From Fasciola hepatica (Eukaryota > Platyhelminthes > Trematoda > Plagiorchiida > Fasciolidae): a stretch of DNA of 64,000 nt. A model generated the notes under the pieces. That model had not been told where the DNA came from, searched no databases, and worked only from the letters and a program-made list of their open reading frames with translations. Location: positions 5,634,001 to 5,698,000 of the forward strand of contig CANUEZ040000163.1 of NCBI GenBank assembly GCA_948099385.1. Direction: 5' to 3'. How positions within the stretch are numbered: the first letter of the stretch is position 1; every line of letters starts with the position of its first letter. The position numbers and the translations under genes are program-made. Shown here piece after piece: positions 12,153 through 24,710 of the stretch.

Positions 12153-12886
12153 TTCTGCTCTAGCCACGCATCAAAAGAAGTGGCCATATCGAGTAGTTCC
12201 ATTGTGCACTGGGTAATTTCAACAACGTTTCTCGCTCGTGTACAGGAAAGCCAGTATTCTTGTGACCTCAGCGTCAGGTCTCGGACACAGCTGATCAAAG
12301 CCCACGGGACTTGCTGGAGTTGTGGACTGAGCAGCAGCCGCAATTGGATATCCATCGGTGAAGATGGTGGTGCTTCGGAAACCATCGAGGCTGCCACGGA
12401 AGAAACTCGATGCGCCTGAGTAGAATCCTGTGGGGCCCACACGGATGAGTCACTCTGAGTTGTCGGCAGCTCTTCTGTTTTTGTTATGGGCCCCGCTGAA
12501 ACTGATTCAGTTGTGACCGACCCAGCTTTTGTTGTTAGAAACGTCTTCAAGGGTCTCGGAGACTCAAGGTTCACTGGTGCAGGTTGATGGTCCGTAGTGG
12601 GCATTATTGACACCAGCTCCACGTCATCAATTATGATCAAATCTTCAATTTCATCATGACTGGAACTCACCGATCCTTCTGTAATGGTTCCCTTCACGGA
12701 CTCACCGGGACTGGTATGCACGAGAGAATCTTCGACACACTCACTGATGTTCAGCAAGCGAAAATCTTCGCCTTCGTCACCAAATGAGAGCACATCATGC
12801 AGCACTGGTCTAGACGGAACATATGTTGCAATTTCGCGCTTCAAATGATTCAGTATCAAAGAAAAATCTTGGAATTGCTTAGCTGC
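12153..12886 (-). CDS. Spectrin-like protein, exon 5 of those visible
   Basis: The exon is 734 bp, giving 244 codons plus two bases. The acceptor is CCCTTTTCAG before 12886 and the donor GTAAGT follows 12153. It opens with AAKQFQDFSLILNHLKREI, which continues naturally as the helix C to helix A linker of the preceding exon. Near the end it carries a helix C tryptophan (RSQEYWLSCTRARNVVEI) and a new helix A (FDAWLEQ). In between are roughly 130 residues rich in Ser, Thr, Glu and Asp that look unlike a spectrin repeat. This block is probably a disordered loop or an inserted segment between helices, and is unusual for the family. Confidence 0.8.
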
Positions 12887-14504
12887 CTGAAAAGGGAAAT
12901 GAGACGAACTTTCCTGTCACATATTTCAAGGTTCATGTGTGTGTGTGTGTGTCACTTCATAAATGTACATCGATAAGTGTTCTGGAACTCATGGAGTAAC
13001 GTTGTGAAAACCTTAAAATATTTTTGCATAAACTTATTCTGATTTAACAGTGAGCAGAGAAAAAATGGCCAGGGTTGACATTTGCATCTATATCAACGCA
13101 GTAATAATGAGCATGAATTTGATTATTCAGTCACCCAAACCACCAGATGAAGACTGACTATGATCAAGTCCCATTTTCAAAGTCTGTCTATCTTATTTCA
13201 GTTTAACCAAAGCAAACAACGTCATCTGCATCAATACCCGGAGCATCACTAGTATTATCATCAGGGCCGTGTTCAACTCCATATAACTGGTAACTTTTGT
13301 CAAGGCTGTTCCCCGTTCAGCCCCATGTACAGAAGTTTGCACTACATTTGTGGAGTACGTGCAAACTTGACTGTCTGCTTACACGATTCATGACAGATGA
13401 ATCTGTGGCAAAATTTATGCCGTATCATTGTTTGAGGGTATCACTAGATTAGCAGCTAGCTCACCGACTGCCTTTTCTAGCAGTTCAGTGCCATTTTCAT
13501 GAGTCATGTGACACGCCAGAATCGCCTGTCCACAATCCAGGTCAGGGCTGGGGAGCACGGAATCAAGAACGACAGGGCAGCGCATTGACTGCCTTGATCA
13601 TCAAGCTGAGCAGAGAAACGTGTCAGGTGGTGGTTGGTCCCATCACCAGCCAATCAGGAGAGACATTCCCTCAAGACCAGTAAGATCATCAGTTTTATTC
13701 AATAATCGGTTACGATCACCCAGCATCTTATATGGAAATTTTATTTTTTAACAATAAGTCAAATTGGTTCAGAAGCCAACTGATTTTCGTCCCAGAACTA
13801 GTGAGCTAACTCAGAACATACTGACTCAGGAACTCTAAGGAACAGCCCAAATTGAACTGCGGAATTCGGTACGAGAAGCAAAGTAGGAACGGAATTTAGA
13901 CTGAATTTTACTTCCCAGTGGCCGACAAAGGGGAATGAAACTACGAAATACGATTTCAGTGGTTTATCGCAAAATATTCATGAAAGTACTACGCCTTAGG
14001 TTTCCGTTTGGTCAACCGGATCGAGAAACGAGTTTGTTTTGAATCCGGATCAGAATTTCAGTCAATGGACAAACCTTTAACAGCTAAAGTATGGCGTAGA
14101 ACATTTTTATTATGGTTTACCCATCCAGCCTGGCAACGGAACTATTCTAGATGCATTCATTAGTACACTTCTCCGTGGATCGTTTTATTTTGACTAGACT
14201 GTAACGGAATATGACGAACAAAATTGCAAAAGAACAGAACAGATCGGAGTATGATGTAAAGATGATGTTAGTGGCGATGTTAGCATCTGTGGCGATAGGG
14301 GTGATGTTTCTAGTATTGATTGTTTTTGTGATGATAGTGTCGACGTTGCTGGTACCGACGGTTTCGTGTATGATTTACGGTGTTGCTGCTGACCGTTTTG
14401 GTGATGTTGGTGTTGGTATATCAGCTGCTGTTCTAATCGTTTTACAGTTAGATATTAGTTTTCTACTCCGTTAGTATTTTCAACGTCAAATTTTGACTGT
14501 CTTA

Positions 14505-15290
14505 ACCGGTATACCCAAAAACACCTCATCCGATATCCGACCTCCGGGTGAGGTGCAGCTCCCCAGATAACAAAAATTATCTACTTGGTCTATAGTCTCT
14601 CCAGATACTGGAAGGTTTGGTTTGGTTTGGGCCAACCCAGTCCTGCAACGGCATCTTGCACTTTGAAAATGAAAAACGCATACCGAACATCGACAGCGCA
14701 GTCAGTCACGCTGTCTAGAAAAGCTTGCAACTTACCTGGATCTTCACTAAGAAGAACAATGTTGTCCACATATTCAGGTTCTGACACTTTTCCACCCTCG
14801 AAAACTTCAGTACCACTATCATCATCTGACAAAAGTGCGGTCTCTAGGATCATATCAATAACGAAGTTAAAGAGCAAAGGAGAAAAATGGCAGCACTGAC
14901 ATACGCCACTCTTCGTGGTGAACTAGGGTCTAAGATCAGGGCCAGCCCGGACTCGGCTTCGGCTGTTCATGTAAAGGGACTTTTTGATGAAAATGAATTT
15001 CCCTGGTACACTCTTCCACAAGAGGGAGCGCCAGGGAAATTTGCGGTCGACTCAGTCGAGGGCCGATTTAAGACCAAGAAAAGCGGAGATAGTGGGCCAA
15101 AGGAAGCTGCATCTATCTTCTAAAATGTATCAAGGAGTGAAGATGTGACCAACACAACCTCGACCAGGTCTAAACCCAGCTCGACTCTCGCGCGAGCATT
15201 GTTCGCGACCGCTAGATGGACGATGGAGAACAATACCAGCGAGCAGTTTGGATTCCATGCTAACCAAGCTTAATCCCCTGTGCGCCGTGT
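14505..15290 (-). mobile_element. RTE-like LINE, reverse-transcriptase fragment (dead)
   Basis: Read on the minus strand from 15290 down, the order is that of a non-LTR reverse transcriptase. MESKLLAGIVLHR is followed by AGFRPGRGCVGHIFT (motif 1/2 region). Then come a primer-grip-like stretch, KSGVCQCCHFSPLLFNF (normally SGVRQGCPLSP) and VIDMILETALL. The catalytic box reads EYVDNIVLLSED where YADD is expected. It ends with a CTSPGGRISDEV block near 14520. Stops interrupt the frame at several points. The same family appears at 61640-64000. A second RT aspartate replaced by Asn means this copy could not polymerise. Confidence 0.85.
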
Positions 15291-16141
15291 ACCAAAAAAT
15301 AAATTGAAATAACCCGTTTATCAAAACTCAATGAGTCCCGTGCTTCTGGAAGTCACTATAATGCACGCCCAAAGGAGGTTAGATCGAGTCTATGTTGAGA
15401 CTGGGTGGGTATTCATCGTGACTGATGAAAAGTCATCCGATGAAAATCCAGATGCAATTGTGCTATCTACTCGGGCTTCTTTTGAAGAATATCCATTGGT
15501 AGAATGGATAAAAAAGAATTGATGATCCTCGAATAGTAGCACTTTTATCACTCACTTTCAACCTCCGAGTGTACCATGGAAACGCATTTTGATTCAGGCT
15601 TTGATAGAATGACCTCTCATAGCAGTGCACAACCAAACCACTGTTCTCACTGTTTTCACAGATGCTATCAATGCACTGTCTCCCGGGAATATTCCGTTAC
15701 AAAGGTGAGGTAATCATGGTTAGTGCGGTCTCCCCAAATTATCTTGGGACCTTCATATAAAATTGATATTCCCAAATTTAACCACAGCGGTATTCTGAGT
15801 TGGCAAAGAAGCTCGTTTACAATGTTTCATTAAAAGACAACTTCAGTATATCATATACCAGTGGCGAAAAATAAAATGGATTTAAGTGTAATCTTTATTT
15901 GTGTAGTATTGATGTCCAATCACAATTTAGCAGAGAAAATGAGTAGGACAGCTGTGGACTCATTAATAAGCGCTTAGTAGGCTGGCGTTATTAAGATTGT
16001 GTAACGAGCAGGTTGCTGGCAGCCATATTGTTGTTCCAATAATGTAAGTGCTGGGTCCAGTTGATGTACTTAGTGAGCCTCGGGTTCATGGAGTTCCATC
16101 TGCTATATTTTGCCGATTGAACACATGCAGTTCCCTTTCAG

Positions 16142-16253
16142 AGGAAAACTGGCCCTTGCACTCTTCAAGTGTCGGAAAATGGTTTATAAAGCATCATAAA
16201 ATATATGACTTGTATAGTGGACGCCCTTATCCTGGATACAACGAGACTCAAGT
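16142..16253 (+). other. Exon-like block, function unknown
   Basis: A good acceptor (GTTCCCTTTCAG) precedes an open 112-bp frame reading GKWFIKHHKIYDLYSGRPYP and continuing, followed by CAA|GTAAAT as a possible donor. Composition is coding-like, but the protein is not recognised and no partner exon was found on this strand. It could be chance, a transposon fragment, or one exon of a nested gene. Confidence 0.25.
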
Positions 16254-18269
16254 AAATAATTTTATGGAAGAACTAAGTTTGTTTATGGAGACGGTTTTCT
16301 GACTTCTCATTACCTATTAGTGAAGAGGATTAAGTGAAATTTAGGAAACAAAACAAATCAACATATTTTTGTTCTTATGCAGAGCATATGACAAAAAGTT
16401 ACTCTAATAAAATGCATATGGTGAATGTCAAATTTTGCTGCAACACCCTCTTGCGATATCTTTTCAACACCAGGCATACCAATAAAATAATGGTTGCATC
16501 CCCAAACCGGTATCAGATTCCATGTTTCCCAGCGAACGGTTATGACAGAGACTTGTCAGTTCCGATATAGCCACAGAGATTAGAGTGTTTAGCCTTGAAA
16601 TGCCCGAGAAAATTAGTCCTAATTTTGTGGGAACTGCAGTGACTGTAGAAAGACGTTTACGGAGCTATTAGCACCAGTTAGGCAGGAGAGAATAAAGCTC
16701 CCATCCCAAAAGGAGCCCACTACAGACAAAATAAAGTTATAGCGATGGGCATTCGGACCTCCGCTATACCTCGATAGAACAAAAGATATGGCACCAGTTG
16801 CGAGCGCCAGACCAGGATGTCAATCAGAACAATAAGTTTATAGTTTTGCACATCAGAAGAAGCTCGATAGCCTCAGGAACATGGCAGGAATGAAAAAGAA
16901 ATTCTCTGGTATCCAGATGGTTGTTCTTTCTGGAATGCGGACGTAAAAGCGAACTGTTCAAACCATCCAACATGCTTTGCCTGTCTTCTCCACACAGCGC
17001 TCTCGTTACGGCGTTCATGTATGCAACCATAAGACTTATTCATTATTTAAAAGATGAGAGTAGCACAACATATCCAGATTTGATTTTGAGCACAATTTTG
17101 ATTGGTCTTGTGTATACTCTTCAGCTAACTTCATGTGAAGACTGAAAATACAATCCAGACAGGGAGTGACATCAGCAAACGGGTGACAAGGGGGAAAAGA
17201 GGCTGAGTCGTACAATGCATCGGAAGTAATCTACGGAGCGAAACTATCTCCAGTTCGCAACAAAAAGATCCACATTAGTCTGTTTTTCATTTCGTGGCCG
17301 ATTTCCACCACACAGCTCAGTTATTCCCAGCAAATATCAAACTGTCTAAATCTAGAGTAAGACCTTGTGATCTGTTTTGCAAATTACAAATATGCCCACC
17401 CACCCACCCACCCACGCATCCATGGACACACACACACTCATTAATCCCATAAATTTGCATACAAATTGTTCAGAAATAATTGACTGCGGCAAGTAGTCTA
17501 CGGTTGAAATTCGATTTTTCCAAGACAATTCATACTCAACTTAGAATGTCTTTAATTCTAATGGTTCAAAGTTAATAAGTTGTGCTGAAGACTGTATATT
17601 GAAAGGAGGGTTTTTTCGCAATCCGAGTATTGTTCTCCTTTAACTTGGGAGTGAAATGAGATCAGACGGACATCCGTCGTGGAAACTTGGCTGACTAATT
17701 GGGGGATGCATTTTTTACGAAAGAAAATAAAAGCCCAGTAAAACGAGTTTGTGAAATGATTTGTCATACTATATCAACGCTGAACTCCCCAGTGAAAATT
17801 ATGCAAGTACAACCGTACAGCTGTTTTTTCCGTGAACTTTTTGAAAATGTCCACCATGCGCGTCTCAGACACAAAGTATTATTTTTCTTATCGTCTTATT
17901 TTTACCACTTGTGACTAGTAACTACTTACTAGGTTTCATTGCAACATGACGGCCATTGTCGTGTTATCCCGGATCAAATCCAATGAGGAAGGGATTTTCA
18001 CTTGTTGATTATGCTCAGTAGTACGATTTTGTTGCTAGTGAGTTCATGAAATGTAACTCAACGCGGTAAAAGTCTGTCTTCGCTCAAATTTTACATATTG
18101 GAGTGGGTCTCAATTACAAGTTAACTGAAATACGTGTACATAGGCTTGCGAAAGCCCTATAAATTGAAACATAAATTATATTCAATGATCCATGTGTAGT
18201 TCACCTTTAAGTCATATAATTATGAAATTTATGTGAGTAAATATTGCTATTCGTTTGCAAAATATCCGT

Positions 18270-18312
18270 GTGGCCCCTCAGCTCAGATAGTAAAGCTCAT
18301 GGTTTCAAAAAG
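18270..18312 (+). mobile_element. Possible SINE head (A-box-like)
   Basis: GGCCCCTCAGCTCAGATAGT resembles the 5' half of a tRNA (A box region). No convincing B box follows, so this is a weak call. Confidence 0.2.
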
Positions 18313-20086
18313 CATCGGCTCCTTTTTTACTCTCATGTCACATCATACCTCTTCGTGAGCTGAGGAGGCTGAACGTTTTTCTCTGATGCCCACACAATCC
18401 GATCTTATACCACCAACGTGAGCACTACACAAGGACTATGGCAATAGACACATAGAATCGTGCACAGAGTTTCTCCCAAACGATTCTAGCATGCAACTCA
18501 GTATGCGTGGATTATGTTGTGCTCTCTTATCACCTGCGGGCACGCGATGACTTTTGACGAGCAACTCTACAGCAAACACATTTCTGAAAATGATACTGGA
18601 CTCTAACTTTGAACAGCAAAGAGGATTACTAACTTCACCAGACCTTATTCTTTGCGAACGAATCACTGGTCTTTCGTCTGCTACTAAACTAAATTCATTA
18701 ATCATTTGAATCCTGATTAGAATTCTTTCATGTAATCCCTGTATGACGGTTTGAACAAATTGACTGGTTGAAATGTAAGCTTAGACAATTCATGAATTGA
18801 TATGTATACTAATGTTCGTACAAAGCGCATATCTCACACTAATAAGCAATTTGTCACTTCCGGATTACGATGAGATGCTCTTTGTTGAAGAGTTCACTAA
18901 AGAATCACAAGTGTGATTTGGTGGTTGTTTTTAGTATGTTATTGGCAACTAACTTACAAAACGATGATGCTAATATATTCGAAAATAATTGGTAAAAATT
19001 AGATAGCGGTTAATTATACAACTACGAAGCGTACAGTTATGCAGATGAACGGGTAGAGACGTACCGGGTACTCGTACCTGATGCATGGTAGTAACCCCGA
19101 ACCCGGTTGTGTGCTTCCGGGGAGAATTTATCCACCCATCTCTACACCACTTACTTTCGAATTCAGCCCTTCCTCTTACGAGAAGGGGAGAAAGTTGTTG
19201 ATGCACACGTTAGGATCTCCTCGTACAGTCTTCTACCCACAGAACCAAACCATTTAGTGAAATAATCCTAATGGTAAAGGGCATTGGCCCCGGTGGAATT
19301 TCGGCTTACACATGGTCGCTACTTACGATTCCGTTCAGCCCTCACTTTACAAGGAAATTTCACGAATGGATTAGGCCGCTCACCCGCCGGACCGCGATGA
19401 ATAACTAGTCCACACTCGTGGATATTTGGTTTGTGAACACCAGTTAATACACGGGGAAGCCTATTAGAGGTAGGGTCTTACTGCAACCGATCGGTACCTC
19501 GGGGAGTGGATCACGAAGCATGCTCAAATATAGGTCAGCTAAAATATTCGAAGCCGCGCTCCAACGAGAATGATTGACACTAGTACTCCACCCTTTTCAA
19601 TAGCGAGACACTGGCTCCCATTTACTCACACAGTGGACGCAAAGCCGTTATACCGGTTACTATACAGTCACTCGGACAGAAAGGTTCTTCGTTCTGCTGA
19701 GGAGTCATGGGTTCGAATAACGAAGCCCAACTTTCAAGCCCAGAAGCTGATAAGCGTAGAAGTGAGGTTGCCATCTAACCAACCGGCCGACCAGTTGGTC
19801 AACTAGCAAACTGACTAACTGGCCACAGGTGTAGTCGATTGTGATCTGTTGAAACGTTTTCTCCGTCTTACTGTTTAATTAATGTACTTCGTTGGCATCG
19901 CTGGATGACTTCAATGTAATGATTTTGCTCACATTACAGTTCACTTAATAGGGCGTTATAAATAGTTGAATGTGTGTGACTTTGGTTGTCAGGATAAAAT
20001 CCTCTCAGCAGTGAAAACCAAGAGTTTTCAGTGCATGGGAATATGAATAGATTGTTAAATGGAATCAAATTATCTCAAGTCATATT

Positions 20087-21475
20087 TTGAAAGGTTTATT
20101 TAAAGAATTCAATAGAAACAGATTTTTAAGTCAATACGTTTTTGCAGTTGTGTCTGAAGGAAAAGGTCTAGATAAGTTATGTTACAATTGGGAGACTACA
20201 CGTTATCTCACAAATCCCGCAGAACATATTTGGAAACGCACAGCTGTACAAACTAGCTTGTATCCAGTGATTCTTAATGTATGTGACAATATACATAAGG
20301 GATACATACAGTTAAAGATCAAAGTGTTAGGGATTCGTGTTCACACCTATTGTGGCACAGGTTTATCCGAAAACCGGGTGTCAACTGATGGTCACGTGCT
20401 CAGCGTGTGAGCGTTTTCCGTACAGAGAATATCCAACTGAAGTTCAATGAACATGTTCGACGCCAAAAAGATGGCGTACCAATGGGATCTCTGCTGGGGT
20501 CACTATTTCCTGTTGTTTTTTATGACAAAGTTAGAAAACGGCCCGGTGCAACCATCGATCAGAAATCCTCAGTTGTACAAGGGGCATGTAGATGCCACTT
20601 TACGCATAGCTGAGCAGTTTGTCCACAGAGGTCAATCATTAGGCAGCTTCAGCTTGGCATATCCAAACTTGCGCTTTACACTAGAATCAGAACCAGACAA
20701 CTCGATAGCATTCTTAGATGTACTTTTAACTCGTTGAGAAGATGACTCAGTACGGTGATCGGTGTATCTGCTGATGTAGTTTTATACCGCTTGAGTTAAA
20801 ATGAATCCTAATTATATGTCTGCCAGACAGGGTGAGACAGACATGCACTGAAGATACCATCGAAGAAAGGCTCCTAACCTTGCACAATATCCCGATTCAA
20901 AATGGATACCCGGAGCGTTTATTCGACCGCATGATGCAAATGGACGTAGACACCTAGAGGGAGAAGCTAGTTGAGAAGATGCTAACGTACATTGCTCTGC
21001 CATTTAAAGGTGACGCATTGGTAGATGTCGTGCACAGAATATTATGAAGCGTCATCAGCAAGATATTCTGTACTGACAGACTGCGTATTTTGTTCACATA
21101 TAGGACAGCGGTGCTTTTGAGGGTAATAGGAAATGTGCCTGATTCCACAGTCTCACTTTGTGTGTATTCATTCAATCGTTCCTGAGGAAAAACGTATATC
21201 GGCAGCAAGACCAGAAGCTTGTCTAAAAGAACCGTGAGCATCACCCAGCGTGGCTGAGGACTGGAGCAAATAATTCAATTACTAAAGCAATCGTTTCACA
21301 CCCAGCCGAGACTAACCATAAGGTGAACGTGGATCAAGCTCTTCATCCCCAGCAAAAGGTTCCGAGATCGGTTACCCAGATCAGTGAGAAGTCGAGTCTT
21401 AGCCACAGCGGAGACAGTCGGAATTTGACTTCACAACCCATCTTTGTGCGCTCAGAACCTTACCTTACCTTACCT
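20087..21475 (+). mobile_element. Penelope-like element with GIY-YIG endonuclease, degraded
   Basis: The plus strand carries the hallmarks of a Penelope-like retroelement in order. FNEHVRRQKDGVPMGSLLGS (20440-20510) is the RT motif normally written KDGVAMGSPLGP. RFTLESEPDNSIAFLDVLLT follows at 20670-20736. The catalytic YVDD position reads GHVDA, so polymerase residues are lost. Downstream NIPIQNGYPERLFDRMM (20898) and then CGKTYIG-like SFNRS.GKTYIGSKTRSLSK (21164-21225) match the linker and GIY-YIG nuclease, and RLPRSVRSRVLATAETVGI (21367-21420) matches the C-terminal tail. Stops and frame changes break it throughout. The 107-codon ORF at 20087-20410 probably belongs to its upstream region but is not recognisable on its own. 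Confidence 0.85.
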
Positions 21476-21725
21476 TGCTTGCCAATCAACGACCAGATTA
21501 CACCTTATGTGTGGTTTGAAGCGCATCCTAACAGTGACAGTCACACTTAAGAAAAGACATTCCAGTTCGCATCCATGTGAGCTATGGAACCAAGGTCACT
21601 CGCGTGCGCTTCGGGTAATTCCTTATAAGGATATTGCGATAGCGATGAAAAGATACAATGAAACTAGATTCTATCGGCAACCTCGTTAATAGATTCAAAG
21701 TAAAATTGCAAAGGTTGATAGTTTA

Positions 21726-22065
21726 GGATTTCCAATAACGGATAAAGTCCAGGGATTCAACGTGAACAGGGGCACAAGTTATCGGGTAATTCACCGGAAA
21801 ACTCCTATAAATACACACTTCAGAGACAGAAGTCCTAGTACAATGAAGTATGAAGACGATTTTTTAATTGCTGAGCTCGAAACAGTGCGGTAAATTTCTC
21901 TCCTCATTCCTGTAGGAGATTACTCCTGGACAATCTCACTTCCTGTTGCAGATAGGGGTACAGTACTTCCGAATGGATTTCCAATAACGGATAAAGTCCA
22001 GCAGGAGAATATTTCTGAACAATCTCACTTCCTGTTGCAAGTAAGGATACAGTACTTTCAAATGC
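21726..22065 (+). repeat. Local direct repeats downstream of the Penelope-like element
   Basis: A 27-base block (GGATTTCCAATAACGGATAA and onward) occurs identically at 21726-21752 and 21975-22001. A second block (AATCTCACTTCCTGTTGCA) repeats with a period of 89 bases at 21932 and 22021, together with CAGTACTT. The blocks are interleaved, which suggests slippage or a decayed tandem array. Confidence 0.85.
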
Positions 22066-22950
22066 AACTAGTACCAGGTGACATTAGGACTGCACTGAAA
22101 GACCAACAAAGGAAGGCACATATTGATTTCACTGAGGGATTCAAATCACAGAGACTGTGATTTTGCTGGTGAGTTTAGTTTGCAAGCAAATGCTCAGTAG
22201 GTGACGGGCTATGGGAGGACTAGAAAAAGTCACATGAAGTGAAGAAATCTGGCATAAAACGTATCCCCCCGAATACCAAGATATAACACCGACCTAAATA
22301 ATTGATTTGAATTGGAATGATTCATAATCGGCCTTGTTGGAAAATCTTCACCGTCGTGGCTGCAAAATTTCCTAAATCCAAAGAAAATATGCCATCTGGG
22401 TAGGTAATCTTTTTTTGGGATAAAGGTCCATGCTGTGTTTCGCAAGTAGTTTGTAAATATATTCAAGCAAAACAATATGTCTGTTCACTATTCGACTTTA
22501 GACTCGTCATGTTATGCACAACTTTAAGGTTCGGTTCATACAATTTCTTCCCAATAACCCGGATTTAAACATAATCAAAAAACGTGTTCTCTGTGTTTTG
22601 AGGGGAGAATTCAGCGGGCTACGCGAGCATTGTCCACCGGTGTCCAAAATGGAACCTGCGAGGACAGGAAATAGAAAATGATTTCATTAGCAACTTGGTG
22701 AACTTCGTGCCGAAATATCCTGAGGAATCAAAGCAGCATAATTAGTCGCCACTTTAAAACGGGCCACGAGAGTTATTGTCCCAGAGCTTCGTCACCATTT
22801 GTTAGTTATTTCGGGTATATAGTTTTGCATTTAGCTGTCATGTGCGAGAGCAAAATGTGAATATTCACGCTTTTTTGTATGAGTTTAGGGAGGCCTGTAA
22901 CCAGCTAACCAACAAATAAATAAACATGCAAACAAATAAACTAATTACCA

Positions 22951-22986
22951 AACTAACTAACTAACTAACTAACTGACTAACTAATT
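22951..22986. repeat. (AACT)n microsatellite
   Basis: A run of ACTA/AACT tetranucleotides between otherwise AT-rich intron sequence. Confidence 0.8.
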
Positions 22987-23330
22987 ACCAACCATCTTAC
23001 GAAATACTTAACATAGACTGAGTCAATAAACAAATAACTAGCTCAGTCAACGAATAAAAAAGCGTGAACCTCATTCATTTATACGTAAGAATAAATTTTA
23101 AATTATCCAGAAACACTGCTCAGTGCAACTGAATGCTAACTTGGTTGGCAAACATTACTATCTCCTTCAAAACAGAACTGAGATGGTTACGTGGTAAAAA
23201 CTACCGGAAATTGTCTCCAGCATAAACAAATCAGCATTACTACTTGCCAGAGAGTGTTGCTCTTTATACAAGATCGCGCAAACAGATCCCAGTTGTGCTC
23301 TCTCAACTTATATGACAAGCTTGCACTTAC

Positions 23331-24203
23331 GTGTTCCAACTTTCGAAGTTCCGTTGTAAACTGCATTCGGTGCTCAAAAGCTAATCCCAATTCAGTTGTG
23401 GTCACTCCGGACATACCCATTTCCAGTTTCATCTCATCTCGTTCATCTTCTCCACCCGAATCCCCATACAAAGGAGTAAGAGGAGTGGTAAAGAACCACC
23501 GATCACAACGTTTCTCCAAGGTGGGCAGTTCTAAGTTTTCGTAGGTCTGTTCCAACCAACTACCCGCCTCTTTCACAGCCAAACTAACATCAACCAAACG
23601 TTGCAGGATTAATAGTTGATGTGCTAGTTGTGCGGTCTGACACATCAAATTCTGGGCAGCCAAACGAACTGATCCCCATTTGGTTTTCAGTGTTGTGACC
23701 AACAAAACAGCTTGATCATCATCCAATTTGATGCTCAGTAATCCCAGGTTATAATGTCCTGATATGGGATAAATTTGTCCACTCGGTTTGTCATGGTCCG
23801 TTTGAACTAGGGGGACGACCGTTGTCTCTTCGGTTACAGGTCGCAGTTCATCTCGGATTGTTCGAAATTCGTCCTCAATTTCACAGATACTCGAATTAAT
23901 TCGATCCAAAGTGCACATGGGTTTCAAACAGCTCGTTGAATCCACGCCACTAGGTGCTTTCCCGAAACAGAGCTCCTCAGTTGGTGCGAATCCGTATTCA
24001 TCCGAATCCGTTGCAGGCTTTAGCGGCACAGATACGGACTCACTTTGTGCTGTCGTTGGACTGAGTCCATATCGGATGAGTAACTCATGTGCAACTAGGC
24101 GTTGCCGATTACATGCTTCACGGATCATCTGAAGTTGGGTATCATCAAGTTGAACCAGTAGGGTTGCATCAAAGTGTGGAAGCTGGATGAAATCCAACTG
24201 TTT
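23331..24203 (-). CDS. Spectrin-like protein, exon 4 of those visible
   Basis: The exon is 873 bp, exactly 291 codons. The acceptor is TTGTTTTCAG and the donor CAC|GTAAGT. The first residues, KQLDFIQLPHFDATLLVQL, complete helix A begun by EEMEWAQ at the end of exon 39350-40195, and DTQLQMIREACNRQRLVAHE fits helix B. A helix C tryptophan (TLKTKWGSVRLAAQNL) and a following helix A (AVKEAGSWLEQTYENLELP) mark a second repeat. Two acidic and serine-rich stretches interrupt the repeats (around residues 55-110 and 225-240). The exon ends in FTTELRKLEH, a helix that the next exon continues. The protein is expected to be submembrane and cytoskeletal. Confidence 0.85.
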
Positions 24204-24604
24204 CTGAAAACAATCCGGAATGGAGATAACAGGAGAGATGGCTCATAATCGTTTCTCTGTGCAACCAGTTTATTAATCTTGCTCACATTCCACTTCAGTG
24301 AACAAGAAAACACGATTTTCATTAATGGTATGCATATAATTGCCTGATGTCATGCAAGAAGCATTTATATAAACGCATGTGGGCGTCGCCGGACTTGTCC
24401 AAGCAGCGGAAATAGTTGCCGTCGTTATGTACAGGTTCACATGTTGTTACACCCAACCAATCCATGAGTGTGATCATACCGTTTCAAAAGTAAAAGACCA
24501 TCCAAAAAAAATAATGAATAATAATGGCAATAATAATAGTAATAATCTATTACTTCCTTTCTATGTAATAATCTGCATTGTGCAATTTATTTCTGCAAGG
24601 GTGC

Positions 24605-24710
24605 TGTGGCCAATCAAACGCTCTCTAGTGGGAATATCACCGGTGGCGGCAACAAATGAACCGGGGGATGTCAGGGTCCGAGTTCCACTAGAATGACCGG
24701 TTTGCCTACT
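24605..24710 (-). mobile_element. tRNA-derived SINE-like copy (diverged)
   Basis: On the minus strand CCCCCGGTTCATTTG is a decayed B box, followed by GCCGCCACCGGTGATATTCC, a variant of the CAYCACCGGTGA tail shared with the other copies. Confidence 0.35.

Larger units (their letters stand above)
12887..23330 (-). other. Intron of about 10.4 kb
   Basis: The intron is bounded by GTAAGT after exon 23331-24203 and TTTTCAG before 12886. It holds a minus-strand LINE fragment (14505-15290), a small exon-like block (16142-16253), a plus-strand Penelope-like element (20087-21475) and a tandem-repeat block (21726-22065). I see nothing supportable in 12960-14480, 16330-18260, 18320-20040 or 22070-22950, apart from short simple repeats (CCCA at 17398-17416). 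Confidence 0.7.

Noticed and set aside
14211..14474. 87-codon plus ORF with a hydrophobic stretch resembling membrane segments
   Set aside because: It derives from a low-complexity GTT/GAT tract. No splice context, and the predicted helices reflect T-rich second codon positions.
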